Part shown: piece after piece, positions 11,310 through 21,850 of the stretch
How positions within the stretch are numbered: the stretch's first letter is position 1
Layout: each line of letters opens with the position of its first letter
Assembly (NCBI GenBank): GCA_031763025.1
Contig: JASSKH010000016.1
Location: 5,876,054 to 5,940,053, forward strand
Source of the DNA: Macrocystis pyrifera
Lineage: Eukaryota; Sar; Phaeophyceae; Laminariales; Laminariaceae
Direction: 5' to 3'
DNA length: 64,000 nt
The notes under the pieces: model-generated
The model's database searches: none
Told to the model about the DNA's origin: nothing
The model's input: the letters and a program-made list of their open reading frames with translations, nothing else
Made by a program: the position numbers and the translations under genes

Positions 11310-12681
11310 ACCTGACCTATGCCAATGGAAACGCCAAGTCCAAACGTTTTCTTTCAAAAATAGTGCTTAAAAAAAGCAGGCAAAAATATCCTCGTACCGC
11401 CGTTGTGGGAAAAAAAGCAGGGCTTTTCGCGGGTCAGGTCAAACCTCACGGGTCGGGTCGGGTCGGGTCATTCGGGTCAGCTGACCCGACCCGCGAAAAT
11501 TTTGAGGTGTGTTGACTTGACTCGAATCCACCCGCGAGATTTTGAAAGCCTTTTGACCCGACCCGAGCCGACCCGTGAGATTCGAGAATCTCTCGACCCT
11601 AGCCGACCCGACCCGCGACAATTCAAAACCTTCTGACCTGACCCGATCCGACCGGACCCGCCACTTTCGGATTGACCCGTGAGACACGGGTTTCATGCGG
11701 GTCGGGTCACTTTGACCCGCGAGACCATTTTTCTTGGCCCGCAGGTTCGACCTGCGGATCCGGCCCGTGGGCCGACAGCTCAAAAACAATTTAATATTCA
11801 TTTTTATGCCCAGCATCGATATGTGGCCTGGCTGTAGTGGGTATGGATGGATGCGGGCATGCGTACATAGATTTGGTGGTGTTTTAATGTTTGAATAAGA
11901 TACCAAAGGGGTACTATTGAGTATTTGTACGAAATAAGCCTTTGAGTAAGAGAGCGGGAAGTGTTCTAAGTGTCGGATTCGCGGGCCGGATGCGCGGGTG
12001 CGACCCGCGGATCAGCAGAAAACAACTTGCGGGTCACGCTGGCCCGACTCGCGAGTGACCCGTTTTTCACGGTTCATGACCTGATCCGACTCGTGAGCTT
12101 TTCATGACCTCTTGACCCGACCCGGCCCGACCCGTGAGATTTGAAAAACTCTTGACCCGACCTGACCCGATCCGAGAGATTTGAAAAGTTCTTGACCCGA
12201 CCCGACCCGACCTGTAAGTTTTTGAACACTTTCTGACCCGACCAGACCCGACCCGGCCCGTGACATTTTGAACACCCCGTGACCCGACACGCGGGTCGGG
12301 TCATGACCCGAGAAAAGCCCTTAATAAAAGGGAAAAAAATGTTCTTGGCCAATCGATTGGAGACGGATCGAGAAATTTTGTCTTCTGTTTTGTGCACATC
12401 AGCGGCTATTTGTTTTTTATCGTACGCCTGGCCAGCGCCCGTCACGCGTCACTGGCCATTGTGTGAAGACGGTTACGCTAGGGTGGGTCGGAGCCCCTAA
12501 CGAGCGCACTCCGTTCAGAATTCATGACGCAATCGTTGGTTTTGTCGGTCGATGTCTGTCGAGGACTCGGAATCTCGCCGCTTAGATCGGCCCGAGTTTT
12601 TCTGAAGCCGATCTTGGCCCAACATCGGCCTCAGATTTGCTTCTTTCGGGCTTTTCCAAAAGTTGGGAACTTTTTTTTTTC
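11310..12681. repeat. Dispersed repeat R10, copy 2, interrupted
   Basis: The left part (11310-11416) and right part (12320-12681) match copy 1 and are separated by a GGGTC-rich foldback element. The right part again contains the CGAGCGCACTCCGTTCAG junction and GATGTCTGTCGAGGACTCGG. Confidence 0.7.
11417..12319. mobile_element. GGGTC-pentamer foldback element
   Basis: The ends are AGGGCTTTTCGCGGGTCA (left) and TGACCCGAGAAAAGCCCT (right). The interior holds GGGTC/GACCC pentamer arrays in opposite orientations, with GGGTCAGCTGACCC as one palindromic centre, plus repeated TGAGATTTTGAA-type spacers. It interrupts repeat R10. No coding content. Confidence 0.7.
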
Positions 12682-13477
12682 TAAGGCCGTTTCCTATGCG
12701 GTTCGATTTCGAGCTTCAGATTTGTATTTTTCGATCTCAAAATCGAATGACCCTACTTATGCAGTCCGATTATGCAAAATCCGACCGGAATTTTTTCGAT
12801 TTGAGAATCCGATGACCCAAGTCGTCGGATTTTGGCCCAAAATCCGACGACCCTGAGTCATCAGATTTCGAGATCGAAAAATGGCATGCTCTCTAAATTC
12901 AAGATGTTATCCACGACAGCAAACAGCAGCAGAACGATCGATGAGTTGGATGGTGATACAGCTACAGCTGTATAGCGACGTTGCTTCGCGCCCGACGCGC
13001 GGACGGCGCGTCCCTCCGTGGCCAGACTAGAGTCGGCTGGCGCGGGCTCGGGCCTAGAGACCAAGAGAAGAGCACTCGGCACGCGCCTCTCCGTGGATAC
13101 GTACTCGTAGAGACTACACCGCAGCTGTACAGCAGCAGCAGCAGCAGCAGTCAAGTCACAAAATCCAACACAAAATACCAAGACAGGTTGACTCTAGCGC
13201 ACTCGCCACACCTCTTCGCCACCAGACTAGAGGCAGTCAGGGTGGGCTCGGACGCTTGGGTCCTACGCGCAGGGCAGCGCACCCAGCGCGTCTCTTCGCG
13301 GCGCCAAATCACAAAAACAGCAGTTGGTCTTGGGGTTTTTGCTCGAATCTCTACACGCACAATAAATCTGATTTTTCCGCATAGGAAGGCCCTTTCGATT
13401 TGTCAAGCTCGTATCTGAAAATGCCATCGGGTCAAAATCTGAAGCTCAAAAATCGAACCGCATAGGAAACGGCCTTA
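12682..13477. mobile_element. Foldback element with AGGCCGTTTCC termini
   Basis: TAAGGCCGTTTCCTATGCGG at the left faces its exact reverse complement at 13458-13477, extended by GTTCGAT...TTCAGAT. TA flanks fit a TA target. The internal part (about 12890-13410) includes a CAG run and GCGCGCC-rich blocks. A truncated, re-invaded copy lies at 13968-15161. Confidence 0.8.
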
Positions 13478-13967
13478 CATGGTCAATCAATATGTTGATG
13501 GCATAGATAGTGCTACTTTCCGATATCTGCCACGTATTGATTGGGTCGAAAAATGTTCACAGCAGTATTCTAAGCGGGAGACCGTCAACCTTCGCCCCCA
13601 TTGTACATATTTTCACACTTTCCGCGCATTCAAACCAATAATTTCACGCCAGCGCAATGAAGTAATACACGACACGGCAATTTTAGGCGGCTTGTGTATC
13701 GAATTAATGATAGAAACTATTCGTACTCACTCGTCGTTTCGGCACAGCAGTACTGCACATTATCCTCCACTTGAATTTCAATCTTTGTGGCACTGAAATA
13801 TGGAGAAAAAACTTCAAAAATATGGCCGACCCGGCTACCCGGCAAAAACACGGGTACCCGGGTACCCGGTCGTCAAAATGGCATTACCCGGCGGGTAGGG
13901 TAGGGTCCGGGCTCCAAAATTTGGCGGGTACCCGTTTTGGGCGGGTACCCGCAGGGTCCAACCTCTA
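13478..13967. other. Intergenic, with GGGTACC-rich end
   Basis: The first 330 bases are unremarkable. 13830-13960 is built of CGGGTACC/GGGTACCCG pieces, another palindromic pentamer/octamer array. No gene supported. Confidence 0.45.
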
Positions 13968-14121
13968 GCTCGGACGCTTGGGTCCTACGCGCAGGTCAGC
14001 GCACCCAGCGCGTCTCTTCGCGGCGCCAAATCACAAAAACAGCAGTTGGTCTCGGCGTTTGCCCGAATCTCTACACGCACAATAAATCTGATTTTTCCGC
14101 ATAGGAAGACCCTTTCGATTT

Positions 14122-14183
14122 TATAAATTTTGAAATACGTCAGCTGTGAGTTCGGCTGATTAAATAGTTGATACTCAACTTTG
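14122..14183 (-). mobile_element. 62-bp mobile unit with 14-bp target duplication
   Basis: The insert runs from TATAAATTTTGAAATACGTC to TAGTTGATACTCAACTTTG. It is flanked on both sides by GACCCTTTCGATTT (14108-14121 and 14184-14197), which occurs once in the uninterrupted copy at about 13390. The same unit is found singly or in palindromes at 11165-11215, 16735-16930 and 21278-21800. Confidence 0.75.
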
Positions 14184-14211
14184 GACCCTTTCGATTTGTC
14201 AAGCTCATATT

Positions 14212-15088
14212 TTATAAATTTTTGCTCAGGCCAGATCTTATGCAATTTTTTTTGAGGTGATTATATGGCTGTTTACGGAGGCTTCGGGGTATCTGGTCCC
14301 GTTTCTGATCAGATTTTATCAAAATCACGTCTTATGGGGCCTGTTTGGTGGAAAAAATGTTCCTCCGAGATTTTATCACTCATGAATTTCCAGGAAGTGA
14401 TTTTTTTTGACAGCCTTTTCTGATCAACTCTGAAAGTGATAAAATTTGCTTTTGCACAAGACCTCGGAGGCATTGTACAATTTTGTATAGGTTACAGACA
14501 GGGCTCATGATGGGTCACGACGCTACATGCTTGGTTACTCTTGTACACAGCTGGGCTCCAGCACTTGTGCATCGGCCACTACGGAGAGAGAGGGCATCAA
14601 TACCTTGGCCACCATCGCGTCCCTTGCGGCCGCCCAACTGCAGCTGCTCTAGGCAAAACAACTTTGGAGACGAATAGGACGAGACTACAGCAGTATCGAA
14701 ACAATCTAACGTTCTTCTTTTCTGACTAAGACGGCCGCAAGCAGCTCACGCTCCGCGAGAGCGAGAGCTCCTTGCTGGTCCAGCGACCCCTTACGCAGCT
14801 CCCCAGGAGGTTCCACGTTCCGTTCCTTCCTTGGAGGAGCTGGTGGTGAAGGTTGATCGCCCAACCCGGCGTGAACGACTCGTTCGTGTCGTGGTCCACG
14901 TACGTAGAGTTCAAGGAAACTTCAAGATCTCGGTTCTGTTCTTTTTTTTTTTTATTCTCCCATGAAATAAAACCAAAAACACCATAATAAGACGGCACAT
15001 GGCGCACCGATCTGGTGTGGATTTTTGCCGCAGGAAAATCCGACTTCCTGCCTTTTTCAATCACTCAAAAAATATTGCATAATAAGAT
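14212..15088. mobile_element. Nested foldback element (GGCCAGATCTTATGCA ends)
   Basis: GGCCAGATCTTATGCAATTT near 14230 is mirrored by TTGCATAATAAGATCTGGCC at about 15073-15092. CTCATAT appears on both sides of the insert and once in the intact relative, so it is the probable 7-bp target duplication. The minus-strand frame 14726-15064 has no recognisable domain. Confidence 0.65.
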
Positions 15089-15360
15089 CTGGCCTCATAT
15101 CTGAAAATGCCATCGGGTCAAAATCTGAAGCTCAAAAATCGAACCGCATAGGAAACGGCCAAAAAAGCGTGTTCTAAGTTTTTTCGGCGGGTATCTTCGG
15201 AATTCAAACTTTTTATTGATACTTCGCTTTCTCATTCATTGGCACAGGCTGGTAATTATTTTCTGTCTTCGGGAACACCAAAAATGGAAACCTTGATGCC
15301 TGTCCGTCAAGGGTAGGTCAAGGGGGAAAGAGTGCTGTCAACCCTCATTGCAAAATAAAC

Positions 15361-16215
15361 TCACGAGTCTCCGTAGTGGTTGTGCTGGGTGTCCGAGATC
15401 AAAATGCTCCGCGCCTGCCTGGTCAGATAAATTATGCGTAGGTCGATCCCCGCCCTCTCCGCCTCCTCCGCGACCACCCTAAAGTCAACGTATTGCAGGG
15501 TCTTGTCCGGCCCGTTGAAGTTGGGGTACGACATCATGCCAGCCTTAAACCTGCAGGTGCCGAAGCTCGCCATGATCGCCTTCCCTTCCGGGAGACCGTC
15601 CGGGTAGCGTGCCAAGGTCTGCATCTCCTTGCGAAGCCCCTCGCGGGAAGTCTTGTACGCGTAGACGTTCTTGGCGTTGGTCATGCTCGGGTACAGCACG
15701 TCCGCTAGGATGCACATCTTGGGGCAGGGCCCCAGCTCCTTCCTGCACAGCTTGTCGAGGACGTCCGCGACGTAGTGGTGCCCGGTCCCCTCAAGCCCCA
15801 CGAGAAAGACCAGGCGCATCTTCGAGCTGAAGGCTCTCTTCTGGAGCGCGCCAGCCTCGAACTTGGGCTCGAAGACCTCCAGCCTTCCGCTTGTCAACGG
15901 TGTCGCTGAAACCAGCACAGCATCATCGTGACTTCTGGAAGGGGTGTTCCAGTTGTTCCCGTCAGGATAGTGCTGCAACGAAACTGGTTGGTCGTGCTGC
16001 TTCCGGGGCTCCCTCAAAAAGGGCCAAGATGAGGTGGGCGGCCCGACCATGAACAAACACAACAAGCAGCTGAGCAGAGCAGCGGCTCCCAAGGCCGCCA
16101 GCGCTGCACATGTGGATTTCGAACGCATGTCCGTGCGACCTCGCCTCCGCCTATTGCCAGGCAGGGCTGCGTCTGTCTCTGCGTCTGCCTCTGCGTCTGC
16201 CTCTGCGTCTGCCAC
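15361..16215 (-). CDS. Sulfotransferase-like type II membrane protein, first exon
   Basis: The 284-residue minus-strand frame begins with an acidic Ala/Asp/Glu repeat (residues 2-16), then a basic patch (RRRR, 22-25) and a hydrophobic signal-anchor at about 36-57. A stem region is followed by a nucleotide-binding-like loop at about 135-148 (LVFLVGLEGTGHHY). That pattern of RLVFLVG-x-EGTGHH is seen in P-loop sulfotransferases and related Golgi enzymes, so a lumenal group-transfer role is inferred. The C-terminal part includes RIIYLTRQARSILIS, typical of the PAPS-binding region. The frame stops just after GACTC-GTGAGT, a near-perfect 5' splice site, so the stop is probably inside an intron and the rest of the enzyme is in exons I could not find in the transposon-filled DNA downstream. 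The family name is moderately sure; the substrate is unknown. Confidence 0.65.
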   Translation of the reverse strand: MADAEADAEADAETDAALPGNRRRRGRTDMRSKSTCAALAALGAAALLSCLLCLFMVGPPTSSWPFLREPRKQHDQPVSLQHYPDGNNWNTPSRSHDDAVLVSATPLTSGRLEVFEPKFEAGALQKRAFSSKMRLVFLVGLEGTGHHYVADVLDKLCRKELGPCPKMCILADVLYPSMTNAKNVYAYKTSREGLRKEMQTLARYPDGLPEGKAIMASFGTCRFKAGMMSYPNFNGPDKTLQYVDFRVVAEEAERAGIDLRIIYLTRQARSILISDTQHNHYGDS

Positions 16216-16734
16216 CCTTGTCTACGCCCTTGCCTCGTCTCCCTCCCTCTCGATCTCACAGCAGTCTCCCTCTCGATCTCCCACTCTCACTGCTGCTGTG
16301 TCTTCGTCTATTTACCTCCACACTCCTGTTGTACACTCCTGTACTTCTCTGAACCTCTTGCTGTATATTTTGTATGGCCAGCTAGCCTGTCGGGCAGGAA
16401 GAATCCGAGAGCGGAAAGGCACGCCAGGAGGCGAGGAGGGGGCACGGGATACCACTGCCACGCAGCTCAAGCTCAGGGTCGATAGTTTCACGATAGGCTG
16501 TGGTGCTATACTACCGCCTACTGCTGACAAGGTACCACATAGCAAACACGCAACTACCATTACACAAACAAGAGCAAGCGCCGCCGCGTCCTGTGATATG
16601 ATTGGCCAAAGTAGGTGGGAAAAAATCCATATGTACGTAGAAAATTTGAATTTCGAAATACCCGACACAATTTGATTGAAGGTACACACGAGCACGATTC
16701 TTTAAAAAATCGAAAGTTATTATACTCGTAGTTT
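16216..16734. other. Upstream flank of the sulfotransferase-like gene
   Basis: CTCCCTCTCGATCTC repeats lie just upstream of the minus-strand start (16230-16290). No TATA box is obvious. The frames here are shadows or composition artefacts. Confidence 0.4.
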
Positions 16735-16930
16735 TTATAAATTTTGAAATACGTCAGCTGTGAGTTCGACTGATTAAATAGTTGATACCTGGTACTCAAC
16801 TCGTATTCTATTGTAAAATTAGGTAAAAATGGAATATAGACGAGGCGTATTACGCAGCTTGCAAAGTTGAGTATCAACTATTTAATCAGTCGAACTCACA
16901 GCTGACGTATTTCAAAAATTTATAAAAAAT
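16735..16930. mobile_element. Palindromic copy of the 62-bp unit
   Basis: One unit in minus orientation (16735-16800) and one in plus (16855-16930) face each other around TAAAATTAGGTAAAAATGGA and GACGAGGCGTATTACGCAGC. Ends are TTTATAAATTTTGAAATACG on both sides. The left arm carries an inserted CCTGGTA. Confidence 0.7.
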
Positions 16931-17483
16931 TATTGTGATAAACCGAGCGCGTGTATTCTATATGTGATTCCTTGTCAAAGATATAGGCCAGCGGCTCCCC
17001 TGGATGCTGCCCGGGTCAACAGGACAATTTTAACTACGAGTAATCATTCTGCGCACTGATACTATATAACCCGAACAAGGGATATTGATATGATGTTGCA
17101 ACATGTTGAAACCTTTGCATTTCACAAATATTTATAGATTGATTGAATGTTGTTGATTTGGTTCTAAGTGTGAATAATTCTTTCGGAGATGAGCTGCTGC
17201 TGTTTTTGCTACTGCTGTCGTAGTTATAGAACCCGGACAAAACAATAATTCTGGGGCCAATTTTGGGCCAAGATCGGCTACAGCAAATTGAAAATTGAGG
17301 CGGATGCTGTCGAAGCGGCGAAATCCCGAATTCTCGACACAAGACATCGATCGACAAAACACGACTTCGTCACGAATTCTGAACTGAGTGCGCTCGCTAG
17401 GGGCTCCAACCCGCTCTAGGTCACCGTGTTAAAACGATGGTCGGTGATGTACATTATTGTCATTTTTCGCGACATGCCGTGGC
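16931..17483. repeat. Intergenic with an inverted R10 fragment
   Basis: 17230-17420 on the minus strand matches the R10 block with the GTTCAGAATTCGTGACG junction. The rest has nothing I recognise. Confidence 0.5.
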
Positions 17484-17642
17484 ATGCCGTGGCACGACCT
17501 GCGGCAAAACTTCCACGGCATACCACGGAATCTTCCACGGACCCCCACGGTATACCATGGGACCCTAACCCTAACCCTAACCCTAACCCTAACCCCAACC
17601 CTAATGCCGTGGAAGGTTTTGCCGCAGGTCGTGCCACGGCAT
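17484..17642. repeat. Telomeric repeat array inside a hairpin
   Basis: Left arm 17484-17521 and right arm 17604-17642 are inverted copies of about 38 bases (ATGCCGTGGCACGACCTGCG and complement), differing by one base insertion. Between them are CCACGG palindromes and seven CCCTAA hexamers (17563-17604, one mutated to CCCCAA). Confidence 0.85.
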
Positions 17643-18573
17643 GCCGCGCGAAAAAAAGACAATACTGTACATCCCTGGTGATAAGTGTCGGGCGCTGGCC
17701 AGGCGTATGATATGTGTGTGTGTGTTCTTCAAACCGTTCTTCTACTCGTCGACATCCAGCAAGCCCAGTGTCCGTGCTGATTCTTCACCCTAGAAAGATA
17801 CGAGCTCTGTGGTCACAGACTGCGACACAGAGATAACACACCGTAATGCATTAATAGCCTACCTGGTACGCAATACCATGCCTTCGCACTAGGTGCGGCC
17901 GACACAACATACATACATACGCCAGCAACCAAAATACACCATAAAGAAAGAGAAGCAACGGAAAAACCAAACCGAAAAAGAACAAGAAAAAGAAAAAGAA
18001 AAGGAGAAGAATCCCAAATAAATAAATAAAATGGGAAGCCAAAGCTCAGACACATACATACTTTACCCCGAGCATGAGCCAATAGGGACGTGCAAGGGGA
18101 AACATACGAGAAGGAAAAAGGGGACTATGCATCCCGGTGAACACTTAACTAAGTAAAAAGAGCAATAGTGAGTGGGCAAAAATACGCTCGTCACCCACCC
18201 ACTATGTAGTACTTCTTTCATAAGGATATTTAAGAAGGGAAAAATCAAAATGCATACCGAACGGCCGCAGCAGTTGGCGGTACGAGTAGCAAAGAAAAGT
18301 CCAACATATTAGTCGGCCTGGTACCTTGCTACCCTATCTGCGGTCTCTCTGCTACTCTCTTCTGCCGCGGTTTCCCTTCTACTCCCCCTGTTCCCCCCCC
18401 TGCCCCATACACTTGTACGGTGTTCCTTCTATACCCCTCCTGCTGTTACCCCTCCCCCCATTCCCTCTAACACTACCTGCAGCGGATGCACGGCGCTGTC
18501 TACTCAGCTTTGCCTCAGCCTCGTGCCACCTGCCCATGAACTGATGTTCAGCTGCTTCGAGGATTCCCCGGTA
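17643..18573. other. Intergenic; contains CGACATCCAGCA repeat copy 2
   Basis: 17723-17840 carries the dispersed block also seen at 860-955, 22195 and 27130. Lys- and Phe-rich frames at 17813-18082 come from an A-rich tract. 18370-18500 is C-rich. No gene supported. Confidence 0.45.
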
Positions 18574-19581
18574 TCACTTTCCCGTCTGTTTTGCTGCAGT
18601 GGGCCACAGTGCGGTCCCAACTCCAAAGACTAAGGGGGAGTCTTCCGTTGATCCCTCGGTGGCTTTGAACACTCTAAGGTCCTTAGCAATGGCCCTAGGC
18701 CAAGTCTTGGGCTGCCCGCCTGGTTTCGGGCTCCCCCCACCAGCGATCGTCCCGAACATCAACCGACTGGGCAATCGCCCCTCGTGTTGCCGCACCACAG
18801 CCCCCGCAAAGAAGAGTCGCCGTTTACGGATGGTCGTTTCGATTCTTTCGCATCGTGTTATCCTGAGCGCCTTCGCATACGAGAGGGTGGTGTGGTCGGT
18901 GCGTAGTCGGCGCTGGAAAAACCAATGACTCGCAGAAGGACTTCGTGGTGGGCTGATCGAAGCTTGGCGAAGTGGTCCGCATTGAGGGTCCACGTCACGC
19001 AACCGTACAGCAAGGTCTCAATCACCTCGGCCTTCAGCATCCGGACTTTCAGACTAACTAAGCGGTGCGTTCGTCCTATCGTACAGTTCCGGACCATACC
19101 GTTTGAGGCATGCCCGCATCAGACGGATTCGTCGCTCGATTTCGAAGGAGAGTAAGTAGGTCAGCGTTCTCGTGGATAATGCCTCCTAGGTACAAAAACT
19201 GGGTCGTCTGTTTATACTTTTGGCCTGCAGCTTCGATCGCGAGCGGTGAGGTGGTAAACGTCTGATCCGGTATTCGTAGGAGCATCGTCTCTGTCTTCTT
19301 CTCGGATACCGTGAGACTGCTTCGAAGACAGTCACGATGACTGTCATCATTCTTGCAAGGCCTTCCGCCGACTTCGAGACTATTCCTGCATCGTCTGCAT
19401 ACAACATGCCCCACACAGCCCTTTCTTTGCACTCATGCCAACGGTTCCTCTTTTCCGACAACCCTGTCCTCTTCGAGATGAACCAAATCCCTTACGATGC
19501 ATTCGTCTTTGCTGAGGCGTACCAGCACGATGTGTATCGCAGCGGCGAAGAACACGTTGAACAGCAGTAACGGCGATAGTA
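18574..19581 (-). pseudogene. Non-LTR retrotransposon RT relic (LINE)
   Basis: Minus-strand frames joined by at least three frame changes carry reverse-transcriptase landmarks in order: SPLLLFNVFFAAAIH (about 19583-19540), the catalytic LYADDAGIVSKS (in 19186-19461), FLYLGGIIHENADL (in 19076-19432), a thumb-like RMLKAEVIETLLYGC (18858-19097), and a downstream basic region (18574-19002). This is the 3' two-thirds of a LINE RT protein, inactive because of the frameshifts. It is a different family from the poly(C)-tailed LINE at 28.4 and 54.1 kb. The minus-strand SINE abuts its truncated 5' side. Confidence 0.8.
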
Positions 19582-19923
19582 CGATATATATATATATTTA
19601 TTTTTTTTCATCATCACTTTTACTTTCCAGCCCACTTGTAGGAGGTTTTACCCTCGACGATCTTCTGGACAAGCCGTGGTCACAGGTGTCATCCCTTCTC
19701 CCCCCCGGTACGTGCCTTTAGTTTTTATCGCGCATAGGGTTCAGCATTCCCACTGCTCGTCGATTTTCATCGAATGTACAGCTAACTCACGCTCTCGCGC
19801 TTTCCGCTAATCAATTTTATGCAAGAAAAAGTCCCTACGAGCGTGCATTCGGTGAGACTCGAACCCACGAAATTGATCTTGACAGGCTCGCGGACCACCT
19901 ATCAAGCCACCGGGGATGCCGGC
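19582..19923 (-). mobile_element. tRNA-derived SINE, well-preserved copy
   Basis: Read on the minus strand, GCCGGCATCCCCGGTGGCTT starts the head. GTGGGTTCGAGTCTCACC forms a canonical T-arm with intact B box. A body of about 250 bp and a tail ending GATGATGAAAAAAAATAAAT plus (AT)n follow. It is about 340 bp and clearly related to 3176-3513. The first half of the head does not fold into a convincing full tRNA, so I call a SINE and not a tRNA gene. Confidence 0.8.
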
Positions 19924-21270
19924 TTAGATTAATTGGGAGCTATTAATAGTTTGCGAACAACAGAAGCCATAATTTCTCGATCCGTCTCCAATCGCAAAAA
20001 AAAAAACAGCTTTTTGCGAGAATACCCTAGGACTCCGCCGGCAAGCCCTCGCGCCCCAGACCATGGATCCATAAGGTGTCTTCGAGCCCGTTATGTATAC
20101 TCGTCGGCCTTGCCCGACACCAAGCGGGTTGGGCGTGGGATGAGTCTATGTCGAGATCGAAGGTCTATGTGATGCGGAGACCGCTCTAGGGTAGTGGTAA
20201 GGGTAGTGGTAAGGGACGCAGGTGGTTCTGGCAGCTGGAAAAGCAGTGCTTCGCTTCTTCTGATTTAGATCTTCTTATTGATGGCGAGAGCTGAGGAGGT
20301 GCTCTGGTAGAGAAGTGAGAGGTAGGGGGGCGGGACTCGACGCCCAGATATACTCGTCCCACCCCACGCCACAAGCTCTCCTAAATTCCTCTTATCTGAT
20401 GTACGCCTACAGAGAACTTTCCTATGGCTACCAATCGTTCTTCTGCTAATTTAAGAACTTCTCACTTCGTAGTCCTATCTGCGTCAAGGAACATTACTCT
20501 CGTCTAACGGGCTATCCGCCCTAGGGAACATTCCTAAAAGAACGTTACTCTCGACTAACGGAATATCCGCCGGGTTAATCCATTCTTTGGATTATTCTCG
20601 TACTCGTGAGACTACAAGACTGCAACGTATTATCTATATCTATAGCCCATGAATACTCTACTCATATCACATCTATCGTCGTACGAACTGATATCTATAC
20701 GTATGAGCGTGTTGGCGATTTGCACTGAGGCAAAACAGATTGCAGCCGTTTGGAAAAATCAAACAGAATAATCGAACATTTTTCGGCGGTACCTGGTACG
20801 AGAAATATTACCAGCTGTTTCTTGAGAAAGGAATATTTTTGTAAGAATTTTTTCAGGTCGCACCACTTTGTGCTGCCCAAGAAAGCAAAAAAGTGGGTTC
20901 GACGTTGCTGTGCACCTCGTATGGCAGCAGATGGAAACCAATGTTGGTCCACCAGGTTCCCAAGATGTGAAGATCCAACCAAAAAAGGCCCTGAGGTGGT
21001 GAGTACAATAAATGATACGGTTGCCCAAACTTCTTCCGTACGTGTAAAAAAACTCGCTTTTTTTCTCGTGCCTCGATTAAAAAAAAACATACTATGCATA
21101 TTTTCCCGCGTTTTTTTGTTGTCCATGGTTCCACTAAATAATAATAAATACATGCCCTACTGTAGGTTTTTTTACTTGTGTACAAGAACGATACGTGAAA
21201 TTTGTACGTATGTATGAGATATACCTGGTCCTCCTGCGTCGTACGAGAACGATACGTACAAAATATATAT
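19924..21270. other. Intergenic; R10 fragment, otherwise unassigned
   Basis: 19965-20175 is an inverted match to 10255-10450 (GAGACGGATCGAGAAATT and GACACCAAGCGGGTTGG blocks). 20470-20580 has a short tandem pair around GTTACTCTCGACTAACGG. Overlapping frames at 20695-21217 on both strands show no domain. Confidence 0.45.
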
Positions 21271-21850
21271 ATATATATATTTATAAATTTTGAAATACGT
21301 CAGCTGTGAGTTCGACTGATTAAATAGTTGATACTCAACTTTGCAAGCTGCGTAATACGCCTCGTCTATATTCCATTTTTACCTAATTTTACAATTATTG
21401 TGATAAACCGAGCTTTATAATTCCTTGTGTCAAAAGATATAGGCCATTTTTTTTAATATTTAAAAAATTATATAAATATATATATACGAGGCGTATTACG
21501 CAGCTTGCAAAGTTGATATAATTTTTTTTTTATAATTTTTTTGAAATACGTCAGCTGTGAGTTCGACTGATGATTAAATAGTTGAACTTATATCAACTAT
21601 TTAATCAGGAGTATCAACTATTTAATCAATCAGTCGAACTTATCAACACTATTTAATCAGTCGAACTCACAGCTGACGTATTTCAAAATTTCTAAAATAA
21701 ATTTCAAATAAATTTCGAAATACGTCAGTTAGCTGTGAGTTCGACTGATGATTAAAAAAAAGTTCAGTTGACACTCAACCTTGCAAGCTGCGTAATACGT
21801 CTCGTCTATATTCCATTTTTACCGAATTTTACAAGCATATTGTGATAAAC
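21271..21850. mobile_element. Cluster of nested 62-bp units
   Basis: At least five full or partial units (GAAATACGTCAGCTGTGAGT and complement, ACGCAGCTTGCAAAGTTG) lie in both orientations, interleaved with TTTATAAATT tracts. The order suggests repeated insertion of the unit into itself. Confidence 0.75.

Larger units (their letters stand above)
13968..15161. mobile_element. Truncated copy of the 12.7-kb foldback, twice invaded
   Basis: 13968-14121 and 15089-15161 match 13235-13477 of the intact copy, ending in ATAGGAAACGGCC. Two insertions interrupt it, at 14122-14183 (a 62-bp unit) and about 14212-15088 (a foldback). The intact copy reads straight through both sites, so this is a readable insertion history. 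Confidence 0.75.

Noticed and set aside
15609..15830. Plus-strand frames opposite the sulfotransferase-like exon
   Set aside because: Arg/Ser/Pro-rich antisense shadows.
19840..19923. Functional tRNA gene
   Set aside because: T arm is good but no full cloverleaf forms, and the same head plus body plus tail recurs at 3176, so it is a SINE head.
21278..21800. Centromeric or replication-origin array
   Set aside because: The units are in mixed orientation with differing truncation, which fits repeated insertion better than a tandem satellite.
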